The notes under the pieces were generated by a model. The model did no database searches. It saw only the letters and a list, made by a program, of their open reading frames with translations, and was not told the DNA's origin. A DNA stretch of 64,000 nt. Origin: Syntrophobacter sp963666995. GTDB lineage: Bacteria > Desulfobacterota > Syntrophobacteria > Syntrophobacterales > Syntrophobacteraceae. The position numbers were made by a program, and so were the translations under genes. Shown piece after piece: positions 44,792 through 52,999 of the stretch (positions within the stretch are counted from its first letter, which is position 1; each line of letters starts with the position of its first letter). The DNA lies in assembly GCA_963666995.1 (NCBI GenBank), contig OY762941.1, positions 1,116,001 through 1,180,000 on the forward strand, written 5' to 3'.

Positions 44792-45250
44792 TCATTTGCG
44801 TCTCCACCCAGCCCACACGGGAACACCGTTTTCATCCCGCAGTTTGAGCGTCTGCCCTCCTTTTTCGATTTCAGCCGCGATAATCGCCGGCTTGCCGTCG
44901 AAGGTAATCCTCGATCCGGTGACTTCGATTTTGTCCCCTTTTTCTATCTTCACATCCTGATTCTCAAGGTACCAGATCGGCCCCACATGAACCGAGACGC
45001 TCTCCTTCCCGGTGTTGAGAGTCAGGTGCACGCCCTTGCGCATTCCTTTCATGAAGACGGTTTGGTCAACCTCCGTCACCTGACCGCTTGTTGTCTCCAC
45101 GGTCTTGGGGTCATAGAACCGGGCATAACCGCCGCCCATGCCCCATCCCCCTGAACCGCCTCCCATTGCGCCTCTCTGTGCAAAGACCTCGGGAACCGCC
45201 AACAAACAAACGACCGCCAACAACACAATACTCACAAACAATCTCTTCAT
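44792..45250 (-). CDS. Small secreted OB-fold-like protein
   Basis: A 152-residue protein from ATG 45250, behind GGGAGGAACC. Signal peptide about residues 1-25 (MKRLFVSIVLLAVVCLLAVP, ending FAQ), then a Gly-rich linker (GGGSGGWGMGGGY) and a beta-rich domain of about 105 residues with the feel of a periplasmic OB fold (SGQVTEVDQTVF, VGPIWYLENQDVKIEKGDKIEVTG). The reading frame continues upstream of 45250, but that part has no signal or ribosome site. Function unknown. Confidence 0.7.
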   Translation of the reverse strand: MKRLFVSIVLLAVVCLLAVPEVFAQRGAMGGGSGGWGMGGGYARFYDPKTVETTSGQVTEVDQTVFMKGMRKGVHLTLNTGKESVSVHVGPIWYLENQDVKIEKGDKIEVTGSRITFDGKPAIIAAEIEKGGQTLKLRDENGVPVWAGWRRK

Positions 45251-45440
45251 AAGGTTCCTCCCTGGATTCCGTGTCACAAGGTGTTCCGGACCGCGATCAC
45301 ACTGCAAGACACCGGTAAAAATTGTATACCAGGATCGTGAGCAACGAACATGCCAGTTTCGATACACTCGCATGGCGCAAAAGACGGGAAGGAAACACGT
45401 GCATCTGAAAGGGCATGCACGCAATAGATGAGACAAAAAC

Positions 45441-45457
45441 GGGAACAAGATGCACCC
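45441..45457. promoter_or_regulatory. Putative sigma54-activator site (half) upstream of nifX-like gene
   Basis: GGGAACAAGATGCACCC matches each arm of the inverted repeat at 46261-46308 (GGGAACAATCTGCACC) except at the two central bases. It lies about 137 bases before the weak -24/-12 promoter at 45593, a normal distance for an enhancer site. Confidence 0.4.
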
Positions 45458-45592
45458 ACCACCCCAGGAGAGGGATTATCCCCTGCCGCCCACCGGGAGG
45501 GCCTTGTAGTCAAAGGCAACATTTGAGGCGTGCCCTGCCTGCAAAACGCCGGGGTGGTGTCGCAAGGCCGACTGGATCCTGTTTTCAACGGG

Positions 45593-45609
45593 AGGCACGT
45601 TTTTTGATA
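45593..45609 (+). promoter_or_regulatory. Weak sigma54 promoter candidate for the nifX-like gene
   Basis: AGGCACGTTTTTTGATA has the -24 GG followed ten bases later by GA instead of the consensus GC; the TTG before it is kept. It is about 90 bases before the start codon, the same geometry as the better promoter at 46447. A palindrome GAAGAA-TTG-TTCTTC lies downstream at 45647-45661. Confidence 0.35.
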
Positions 45610-45696
45610 GGGATGTTGAATGATCCGGTTCCCGGTTCCGGTTTGAGAAGAATTGTTCTTCACATTTCCCTTAAACGAGTGCGGATAAGAACCCCC

Positions 45697-46029
45697 ATGC
45701 TTGCCATACCGACATTCCGCTCACGAGTGGCGCCGGTTCTCAACTGGTGCTCGAGGATGCTCATCATCCCTGAGAATGAAACCGATGAGGCAGCGGACCG
45801 GGAAGTCGTTCTGAATGACATGAGCGGCTTTGACCGACTGCGGGCGCTACGCGAAAAAGGGGTCGATACTCTGATCTGCGGAGCCGTGAGCCCCGAACTG
45901 CTGAACTACGGCGAAGACCTCGGCCTTCGCATCATCCACGGAGTGGCTGGAGAGATCGATGAGGTCCTTCAAGCCTACTATGAGGCGCAACTGGATCAGC
46001 CGCGCTTCCGGCTGCCCGGTTGCCGGTAG
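45697..46029 (+). CDS. NifX/NifB-C-terminal-like (MTH1175-type) cofactor-binding protein
   Basis: The 110-residue protein starts at ATG 45697 (MLAIPTFRSRVAPVLNWCSR). It has the dinitrogenase Fe-Mo cofactor fold of NifX, NafY and the orange protein Orp: LAIPTF.SRVAPVL, then GVDTLICGAVSPELLNYGEDLGLRI. In sulfate reducers such proteins bind a Mo-Cu-S or Fe-S cluster and are encoded beside Mrp ATPases and a sigma54 regulator, exactly as here. The open frame upstream is not translated from a plausible start. Confidence 0.82.
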   Translation: MLAIPTFRSRVAPVLNWCSRMLIIPENETDEAADREVVLNDMSGFDRLRALREKGVDTLICGAVSPELLNYGEDLGLRIIHGVAGEIDEVLQAYYEAQLDQPRFRLPGCR

Positions 46030-46260
46030 AGTCGCAACGGCGGAAGAACAACCTGTCTATGGCGCGGCTCCGTAGAATCTCAAAGTGAGCTGAACCGGAC
46101 CGGGGAGGTTTTGACTTTGCTTCCGCTGTAATACGAGGCCTCGCCATGAGCCCGGATTTCCCTGCTCTCAGCCGCGTCATCCGGGGTGTGGCGGGCCCAC
46201 CATGGGCGGGGAGTGATCTTCGCACCCCCCTGATGCGGACCGACTCTCAATCCTGCAATC

Positions 46261-46308
46261 GGGAACAATCTGCACCGACACGGATTCGTTCGGGTGCAGA
46301 TTGTTCCC
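46261..46308. promoter_or_regulatory. 16-bp inverted repeat, putative activator (UAS) site
   Basis: Arms GGGAACAATCTGCACC (46261-46276) and GGTGCAGATTGTTCCC (46293-46308), perfectly complementary with a 16-base spacer. It is centred about 165 bases before the -24/-12 promoter at 46447, where sigma54 activators bind. A single arm recurs at 45441. The likely reader is the regulator encoded at 48123. Confidence 0.55.
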
Positions 46309-46446
46309 ACATTCATTCATGCCTGCAACTCGTGCTTTGAGATAATTGCCGGACAGTGGATCACGCCGCCCAATGGGATACCGACCCCGGGTCCGCAGTG
46401 CGTGCCGCATCCTTTAATGAGCCCGCCTGACAGCGCCCGGGCGTAG

Positions 46447-46463
46447 TGGCACAGTCCCTGCTA
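46447..46463 (+). promoter_or_regulatory. Sigma54 (-24/-12) promoter of mrp operon
   Basis: TGGCACAGTCCCTGCTA has GG and GC exactly ten bases apart and matches TGGCAC-N5-TTGCW at all but one defined position (C instead of the first T of TTGC). Transcription would start near 46475, leaving a leader of about 65 bases before the mrp ATG. Confidence 0.7.
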
Positions 46464-46539
46464 CCAAGAAGTACACGCCACGCACACGGTTCGTGCGCAT
46501 CGGAATCAATCAATCACTACTTGAAAAGGGAGTCTTTAA

Positions 46540-47400
46540 ATGACGGGTTCATGTCAGAGCAGCCACCACGATCATCAATCGGGACCCTCCAAAGAAGATA
46601 TTCAGCTCAGGGAACATCTCCAGCGGATTCAACACAAGTTGCTGGTGATGAGCGGCAAGGGAGGCGTCGGCAAGAGCAGTGTTGCGGTTCACCTTTCGGT
46701 TGGGCTGGCCAGGTTGGGCTACACAGTGGGCTTGTTGGATGCCGATCTTCATGGGCCGAGCGTTCCCGGAATGCTTGGAATCAGGGGGATGTTCCAGATC
46801 GATGGGAAAGAAGGCATCATTCCACATGCCTTCGGCGATCACCTGAAAGTGGTTTCCATTGAATGCCTGCTGGATGATCGCGATACGGCCGTTATATGGC
46901 GTGGTCCGGTAAAGCACGGCGTAATCAAACAGTTCGTCTCCGATGTCAATTGGGGCGATCTCGACTATCTCATCATCGATTCGCCCCCTGGAACGGGAGA
47001 TGAACCTCTCAGCATCAGTCAGGCGATTCCGGATGCCCGGGCCATCATTGTGACCACACCCCAGGAAGTTGCTCTTGCAGATGTCCGGAAGTCCATCAAT
47101 TTCTGCCGGAAAGTGCAGATGCCCATTCTGGGATTGGTGGAAAACATGAACGGACTGATCTGCCCTCACTGTGGCCGGGAAATTCCCGTCTTTCGAAAAG
47201 GAGGGGGCGCAATGACCGCGAAAAGCATGAAAATCGACCTCCTGGGAAGCCTCCCCTTTGACCCCGCCGTCGTTGAAAGCGGCGATGAGGGCAGGCCCCT
47301 CCTGGATACTCCCAACCAGGGGCCTTTTGTAAAAGCGCTGGGACTTCTGGTTGACGAAGTGGTTCACCGATGCAGTGACTCGAAAACGCAAACCGTGTAG
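46540..47400 (+). CDS. mrp: Mrp/NBP35-family P-loop iron-sulfur carrier ATPase
   Basis: The 286-residue ATPase has the deviant Walker A of the MinD/Mrp group (MSGKGGVGKSSVA), switch motifs LLDADLHGPSVPGML and IIDSPPGTGDEPLS, and a C-terminal CPHCG pair that in dimers binds a bridging [4Fe-4S] cluster. It is thought to carry or insert Fe-S or related clusters. The His/Ser-rich N-terminus (SCQSSHHDHQSG) is unusual and could bind metal. It is followed 14 bases later by the NifU-like gene. Confidence 0.92.
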   Translation: MTGSCQSSHHDHQSGPSKEDIQLREHLQRIQHKLLVMSGKGGVGKSSVAVHLSVGLARLGYTVGLLDADLHGPSVPGMLGIRGMFQIDGKEGIIPHAFGDHLKVVSIECLLDDRDTAVIWRGPVKHGVIKQFVSDVNWGDLDYLIIDSPPGTGDEPLSISQAIPDARAIIVTTPQEVALADVRKSINFCRKVQMPILGLVENMNGLICPHCGREIPVFRKGGGAMTAKSMKIDLLGSLPFDPAVVESGDEGRPLLDTPNQGPFVKALGLLVDEVVHRCSDSKTQTV

Positions 47401-47414
47401 GAGGACTCGCAGCT

Positions 47415-47930
47415 ATGGGCACTTCGATGAAAGACCTCATGGGCGGGGTCTATCGGCGGCTCCCCGCGGATACGGACGCCTCTTGCGGATCGACCGCCTC
47501 AGAATCAGCACGCCTCCGGGCGTCCATGAAAAGAATGCCGGATGCATCGTGTTCCGGAAAGATCACGGGGCGATGCGGCGAAACCATGGAGATCACCCTG
47601 GATATCGAGGGCGAGAGGATCACGGATGCCGGTTTTTTTACGGATGGATGCGGGTACAGCATCTTGTGCGGATCTCTTGCAACACAACTGGCAAGAGGCA
47701 AAACGATCGATGAGGCTGTTGAAATAGGCGGAGACACTATATTAATGGTGATGGAGGAAGTCCCCGCGGAAGATTCTCATTGCGCCTTCCTGGCCGCGGA
47801 AGCTTTGCACGCGGCTATTCACGATTGGATGCTGAAATGGAACACCGTGCCTTTGAGCGAGAGGGAGGCTGTGCCGGGGGATCGGAAGCAGGGCGGGAAA
47901 TGCGGAGGGGGCGGATCGCCGGGAAAATGA
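47415..47930 (+). CDS. IscU/NifU-N-like iron-sulfur scaffold protein
   Basis: The 171-residue protein has the IscU fold with its three cluster Cys: SGKITGRCGETMEI, TDGCGYSILCGSLA and EDSHCAFLAAEAL. About 45 extra residues precede the fold, and the tail is Gly/Lys-rich (KQGGKCGGGGSPGK). It follows mrp in the same operon, so scaffold and carrier are made together, presumably to build the cluster of the NifX-like protein. Confidence 0.87.
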   Translation: MGTSMKDLMGGVYRRLPADTDASCGSTASESARLRASMKRMPDASCSGKITGRCGETMEITLDIEGERITDAGFFTDGCGYSILCGSLATQLARGKTIDEAVEIGGDTILMVMEEVPAEDSHCAFLAAEALHAAIHDWMLKWNTVPLSEREAVPGDRKQGGKCGGGGSPGK

Positions 47931-48122
47931 TCGTTAAATGCGAAAGAAGAGCGGCCAAAACCGCTGTGATTGAACTTTGGGGTCGGGGGCAAAAGGCAAT
48001 CCATTCCCATTTTTCGTAAAGGCTTCAGTCTTTAGTTTATTGACGGCGTCCTCCGTGCCTGCTCTAATATGGAAGGTTCCTGAGCAAGAACCAAAATTCG
48101 CTTCCTAAAACGGAAAGACGCA

Positions 48123-49472
48123 GTGGAGAAGACGGCAAAACATCCCAGCTTGTCCCCGCAAACAGAGATTATCCTGGATAGCATTGCCGATGGGGTCTTC
48201 ACCGTGGACCTCAAGTGGAGGATCACATCTTTTAACCGGGCAGCAGAAGAGATCACCGGCATTTCAGCATCTCAAGCCATCGGTCGTCCCTGTTGTGAAG
48301 TCTTTCGAGCCAGTGTCTGCGCGACTACCTGTGTCCTGAAGCGGACTCTGGAAACGAAGAAACCCGTGGTAAACCAGTCCATCGCCATTCTCAGAGCCGA
48401 CGGGAGGGAAATCCCTATCAGCGTCAGCACCGGTCTGCTCAAGGACGAATCAGGACGGACGATCGGGGGAGTAGAGACGTTCCGGGATCTCAGCCTGGTG
48501 GAGACACTCCGCAAGGAGATCGACCGCCGGTATTGTTTCCAGGACATCATTTCCAAGTCCCCGGCGATGCAGGAGCTTTTCGCAATTCTCCCCGAGGTGG
48601 CCCGCAGCGAGAGCACGGTGCTTATCCAGGGGGAGAGCGGCACGGGGAAGGAACTGCTGAGCCGGGCGGTCCACAGCTTGAGTTCGCGTGCCAAGGGCCC
48701 TTTCGTGGCCATCAATTGCGGGGCCCTTCCCGATACTCTGCTGGAATCCGAACTGTTCGGGCACGTGGCAGGCGCGTTCACGGACGCGAAACGCAACCGC
48801 CTGGGCCGTTTTGCTCTTGCCGAGGGCGGAACCCTTTTTCTTGATGAAATCGGGGACGTCTCTCCGGCACTTCAGATGCGCCTGTTGAGAGTCCTTGAAG
48901 AACGTGCATATGAACCCCTGGGTTCTTCAAGGACGGTTGAAGCCGACGTGCGCATTGTCGCGGCATCGAACAGGGACCTCGCTCGGCTGGTTGAACAGAA
49001 TTCTTTCCGAAAAGACCTTTACTATCGCATCAACGTGGTCAAGCTGGAACTGCCGACGCTTGCACGGAGGAAGGAAGACATTCCCCTGCTTGCCGAACAC
49101 TTCATCAAGCGTCTCAACAAGCTGCGGAACAAGAATATCCTTGGGTTGAGCCACGGGGCGCTGGCAATATTCATGCGTCATGACTGGCCGGGGAATATAC
49201 GCGAATTGGAAAACGTCATCGAGTATGCGTTTATCCTGTGCCGAAGCGGGCTGATTCAGTCAACATGCCTTCCCGAATATCTCAACACGCATCCCGGCAA
49301 GTCTTCCGGTTCCGAGGGACTGACTCTGCAGGATATCGAGGCCAACGCCATCAGGGATGCTCTTGAGCGTAACAAATGGCGCCGGATGGCCACTGCCAGG
49401 GAATTGGGAATCGACAAAAACACGTTGCGGCGAAAGATGAAACGATTGAGCATTGAATATACGGCACCGTAG
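48123..49472 (+). CDS. Sigma54-dependent activator with Cys-rich PAS domain
   Basis: The 449-residue protein starts at the GTG at 48123 (GGAAAG upstream). Domains: PAS (about 13-130), AAA+ (about 140-375) and a Fis-type helix-turn-helix (about 400-447, DALERNKWRRMATARELGIDKNTLRRKMKRL). Walker A is GESGTGKE; the sigma54-contact loop reads GAFTDA, not GAFTGA. The PAS domain has four close Cys (RPCCEVFRASVCATTC) that might hold an Fe-S cluster or react to redox state. Lying after nifX-like, mrp and nifU-like genes whose upstream DNA has -24/-12 promoters and a repeated element, it is their probable activator. Confidence 0.92.
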   Translation: MEKTAKHPSLSPQTEIILDSIADGVFTVDLKWRITSFNRAAEEITGISASQAIGRPCCEVFRASVCATTCVLKRTLETKKPVVNQSIAILRADGREIPISVSTGLLKDESGRTIGGVETFRDLSLVETLRKEIDRRYCFQDIISKSPAMQELFAILPEVARSESTVLIQGESGTGKELLSRAVHSLSSRAKGPFVAINCGALPDTLLESELFGHVAGAFTDAKRNRLGRFALAEGGTLFLDEIGDVSPALQMRLLRVLEERAYEPLGSSRTVEADVRIVAASNRDLARLVEQNSFRKDLYYRINVVKLELPTLARRKEDIPLLAEHFIKRLNKLRNKNILGLSHGALAIFMRHDWPGNIRELENVIEYAFILCRSGLIQSTCLPEYLNTHPGKSSGSEGLTLQDIEANAIRDALERNKWRRMATARELGIDKNTLRRKMKRLSIEYTAP

Positions 49473-49506
49473 CCGTCTCTTTTCTCCCCGCAGCCACGGA
49501 CAGGCC

Positions 49507-49586
49507 TTATCCAACCCGGCTTCTGAGCACCGCCTTGGCCCCATACAGCGCTTCATCGGCTTCCCTGATGAGATCCTTCGGGGTCC
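49507..49586 (-). pseudogene. Frameshifted C-terminal end of the diguanylate cyclase
   Basis: In the next frame the DNA encodes TPKDLIREADEALYGAKAVLRSRVG and stops at 49507. This is the normal last helix of a GGDEF domain, missing from the protein as read. Removing one of the two C bases at 49585-49586 (a G in the coding strand) joins both parts as DLTPKDLIREADEALY. Confidence 0.85.
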
Positions 49587-50737
49587 AGGTCCTTCCCCGG
49601 CCGGCAGGTACCGACGCCCGTGCTGATTGCGAGCCGCCCCGGGGGAGAACCGATATGTTGGATATTCAGGGCGGCAACGGCATCCGTCATGCGTTTGGCA
49701 ACAAAGAGAGCCCCTTTTCGATCGGTTTGCGGAAGGAGGGCGACAAATTCCTCACCTCCGAACCGCGCCACCAGATCACTGGGCCTTCTCAAGGATTTCT
49801 GCAGCGTCGCTGCGACCAATTTCAGGCATTCGTCCCCTGCCAGATGGCCGTAACTGTCGTTAAAGCTTTTGAATTGATCGATATCGACCATGATAACCGA
49901 GAGAGCACGGCCTTCCCGCATCTGGCGCTTCCATTCCTTCTTAAAGGCTTCCTCGAGAAAACGCCTGTTCGAGATTCCGGTGAGCGGATCGATCGCGGTC
50001 AACCGCTTGAGCATTTCGTTGGATTCGGCCAACTGGAGGATGGCTTCTTCGAGGGCAAGCTTCTGATCCCTGATGGTCCTTCCATTCAAGAATTCACGCA
50101 TATGAAAAACGAAGACGGCCCTGGATATGAAGATCGCAAGAATGGTAAAAAGAGTACCATTAACGAGCTGGGCAATAACGATACGCGGGTTCGCCTGAAA
50201 GTGCCACATGCTCACCGTGAGGATGATGAGACAGGCCCCAAAGGTGATCGAACTCCTCAGGCCGCCCTGAAAAATAAAGGCGGCCACAACGAAAACCGCG
50301 ATCATATAGGGTTCTATCCCTGGTCTCACGAGTTGAAGGGCGCCTGTCAAAAGTGAGGTCCACGCCAGTCCGAAGCAGGCGACGCCGACGTCAAGGAACT
50401 GATGCCGTGTGGTTATTTCATCGATTGGAATGCTGCGCCTCTGCACGATCAGGAAAATGACCAGGATAGAGACCATCAGCGCCCGGTAAAGGATCGCGCA
50501 AATACTCAAGTCGTACAGTTCGGGGGTCACCCTTCCGATTACACAATCGATCGTCATGAGAATCAAGAGGGCCAGGATCATCACGACACCAAGTATCCAT
50601 TCCCGGGAAAGGTTGGTGTGTGTGACATCCTTCCAGAAGGCGAGCCTGTCCTCTTTGGGCAGATTGGGAAACCAGAATGCCTTTGCACGATTGAGGCGTT
50701 CTATCAACATGAGAGACTTCTTGTATTGTTCCATCAT
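49553..50737 (-). CDS. Membrane diguanylate cyclase (GGDEF), frameshifted near its end
   Basis: The protein as read has about 394 residues from the MetMet at 50737 (start uncertain; the frame is open to 51076). It has a 50-residue cytoplasmic N-terminus, six membrane helices (from WILGVVMILALLILMTIDC) and a GGDEF domain: DPLTGISNRRFLEEAF, VDIDQFKSFNDSYGH and the active-site GGEEF. The I-site RxxD is LRRPSDL. Translation ends early in GKDLDPEGSHQGSR, whereas the family's final ADEALYxAK helix is in another frame just downstream, so one base is inserted at about 49585, either a mutation or a sequencing error. Product would be c-di-GMP. Confidence 0.85.
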   Translation of the reverse strand: MMEQYKKSLMLIERLNRAKAFWFPNLPKEDRLAFWKDVTHTNLSREWILGVVMILALLILMTIDCVIGRVTPELYDLSICAILYRALMVSILVIFLIVQRRSIPIDEITTRHQFLDVGVACFGLAWTSLLTGALQLVRPGIEPYMIAVFVVAAFIFQGGLRSSITFGACLIILTVSMWHFQANPRIVIAQLVNGTLFTILAIFISRAVFVFHMREFLNGRTIRDQKLALEEAILQLAESNEMLKRLTAIDPLTGISNRRFLEEAFKKEWKRQMREGRALSVIMVDIDQFKSFNDSYGHLAGDECLKLVAATLQKSLRRPSDLVARFGGEEFVALLPQTDRKGALFVAKRMTDAVAALNIQHIGSPPGRLAISTGVGTCRPGKDLDPEGSHQGSR

Positions 50738-51005
50738 TATCCGTGCGTTATGCCAGAATATATGCAAAGGAGGATAGTCGAAGTGCAAGATGTTCACAAG
50801 TGACATTTTTCCGTGTCCCGGCTTTGCCCGACTGCGATACAGCCGTTCTGCGCCACATTGGAAAAGGAAACCTCCGGCAGGGGATGATGCAGGTCCCGGC
50901 GGATTTTCCAGTCCCTCATGACGCGCCTTGACCACGCGGCACTTGATGAGATCCTTTCTCTTCATTATATTGGCCGGGAAATTCTGAAACTCATGTGGAG
51001 ATGTC

Positions 51006-51536
51006 ATGTCTGAGAGTGGAAAAGAAAAGTGGATCATGGGAGTTGCCTTAACGACGACCGTTTTGGCTGTGTGCACGGCTATCTCTTCTTTGAAGGCTTC
51101 CGGTTATTCCACCAAAGTCCAGATCTACACGACTATGGAGGCTAACCGTTGGGCATATTATCAGTCAAAGAGCATTAAAGAATACAGTTTCAAGCTTCAT
51201 AAGGACCTGTTCGGCGTTGAACTCAAGCGGGAAGCGGGAAATCCGGAGGTCCGGAATTACATCGAAGAGAAGATCCGACAGTACGACAGCGAGATCGAGC
51301 GTTACGGCAAGGAGAGGGACGAGATAAAGGAAGACGCGGAAAAGCTCATACAGGAAACGGAAATCCTGAAACGCCATAACGCAAGCTTCGCCCTTGCGGT
51401 CATGCTGCTTCAGATCGCGATTCTGATGTCCTCGATTGGAGCGCTGATCAAGCAGAAGGCCATGTGGTTCGCGGGGTTGGCCTTCGGGGTGTTTGGACTG
51501 ACGTACATGGCCAACGGGTTCTTTCTCTGGTTTTGA
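51006..51536 (+). CDS. DUF4337 membrane protein
   Basis: The 176-residue protein starts at ATG 51006 (GGAGATGTC upstream). One N-terminal helix (MGVALTTTVLAVCTAISSL), a conserved TMEANRWAYYQSKSIKEYSF stretch, a long coiled coil (about 80-115, EEKIRQYDSEIERYGKERDEI) and two C-terminal helices (ALAVMLLQIAILMSSIGALI, AGLAFGVFGLTYMANGFFLW). This is the usual DUF4337 architecture. Function is unknown. Divergent from the diguanylate cyclase. Confidence 0.88.
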   Translation: MSESGKEKWIMGVALTTTVLAVCTAISSLKASGYSTKVQIYTTMEANRWAYYQSKSIKEYSFKLHKDLFGVELKREAGNPEVRNYIEEKIRQYDSEIERYGKERDEIKEDAEKLIQETEILKRHNASFALAVMLLQIAILMSSIGALIKQKAMWFAGLAFGVFGLTYMANGFFLWF

Positions 51537-52102
51537 AGCCGGGCCCCCGGGGCATTCCCGCCGGAGTTGTGTTCCCATCGGAACCTGCAGGAAGATATCG
51601 AAGCCAGCTGCCGATCTCGAGAGTGCGTTTTATTTGTCATTGCTTTGCGCTCAAAAATCTATATAAACTGCTTTGCCGGAGCGGAATTCGTGACCGGCGG
51701 GCACTCAGGGGGAATACCGTTGACTTGAGGCAGCCGGCGAGCATGCCGTTCTTTCGGCCGAACGGAGAAACCCGCCTGTGATCGATCGCCTGAAGGGTTT
51801 CCTCGCGCTGCTTGAAATGGCAGGGGAGGTAGCGCTATCATTAGGTCAATTCGTTGCCTTCCGTGGTGGACGGGTTTGAATCCGGCAATATCGAACGCGA
51901 TGCCGAGCCGGCACACGCAGACATCCCGATGTCCAAAAGGGCTCTGCACCCGGCCTTGGCCGTTTCACGGGAAGGGGGTCTGAGGGCGGGCCGCATCATT
52001 GCGGTTGAAGGGGTAGTTCAGGGGACGGACATTCCGACACCGATGGTTCAGCCCTTTTCATGAAATGAGACAGTCGAGCCGATCCTTCCAAGGAGCCTGT
52101 GT
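51537..52102. other. Intergenic region
   Basis: No gene, repeat or clear site is supported in these 566 bases. An open frame at 51854-52063 has neither ribosome site nor family features. Confidence 0.4.
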
Positions 52103-52717
52103 ATGAAGAAGATGATGTGTTCGCTCGCCGTATTGATTTTTAGTCTGGTCTCATACGGCCTGTGCACTGCTGAAGCCCCTCACCAGATCGCCGGGCTTCA
52201 GTTGGGCGCGGATATTCAGCAATACAAAGATCTCCTCCAAATGGATACCGCGCTACCCCTTCGCCATTCGGAATATCTCTCCGAGGTGGACGTAAAGCCG
52301 ATCGAGGGTTACCGGGGCGGGTACATTTCCTATGGTAACTGCGATCAGGCAGGGAAGATCGTAAAAATCAAGCTCAAGTACGAGCGTGACGATAAGGAGT
52401 TTTTCGACGAATTGATGGAGCGGTTCGACAAGAAGTTCGGGAAGCCTGCCGAGTATAAAGGAGATGCGTTCAGGTCGTGCGTTGCCTGGAAGTGGTCGTT
52501 CACGGACTCCGAAAAAAACAAGATCAGCCTCATGCTCCAGCACAACTGCCAGGATGATGAGGACTATATGAGCGGGAATGCGGTCAAGATGTCCCTCAAG
52601 AACCTTATCGACAGCGAACGCGCCTGTTACGATCAAAAGCACCCGGAACCCAAGAACGACGAGGGCGATAAGAAGGCCAAGAAGAAATTTGATTTCAAGA
52701 ACCTCGTCCCCGAGTAA
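52103..52717 (+). CDS. Secreted protein, unknown
   Basis: A 204-residue protein with a signal peptide (MKKMMCSLAVLIFSLVSYG, cleavage near CTA) and an AAGGAGCC site upstream. The mature part has an N-terminal LGADIQQYKDLLQ motif, typical of small secreted proteins that mature as IAGLxLGxxIxxYxd, a central FFDELMERFDKKFGKPAEYKGDAFRSCVAWKW stretch and a very Lys-rich tail. I do not know a function. Confidence 0.75.
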   Translation: MKKMMCSLAVLIFSLVSYGLCTAEAPHQIAGLQLGADIQQYKDLLQMDTALPLRHSEYLSEVDVKPIEGYRGGYISYGNCDQAGKIVKIKLKYERDDKEFFDELMERFDKKFGKPAEYKGDAFRSCVAWKWSFTDSEKNKISLMLQHNCQDDEDYMSGNAVKMSLKNLIDSERACYDQKHPEPKNDEGDKKAKKKFDFKNLVPE

Positions 52718-52999
52718 CCCGCCGCGAGAGCATGAGCTTTTCCCGGCTGCAACAGGGCAACGGTCTTCCCACCGATTGTCTCAACCAACTGCTGTCATGC
52801 GACCCCTTCCGGAGACAGGTAGCATCATCAACCGTCTGTTCCCGGTTTGAATCCCCTCGGCTTCAGCGGACTCCACCTTTTCAGCTGAGCGGTATTGCCG
52901 CGGGGGAAGCGCCTTGCCGGCACAAGGGCGCACGTTGCTTGACATCAAATCCCATGCCATCTATAGTTAGTGTTTTCGGGAAATCTAACGGAGGGAAAT

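Larger units (their letters stand above)
46030..46539. other. Intergenic regulatory region before mrp
   Basis: No gene is supported in these 510 bases. It contains the inverted repeat at 46261-46308 and the -24/-12 promoter at 46447-46463. Confidence 0.55.
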
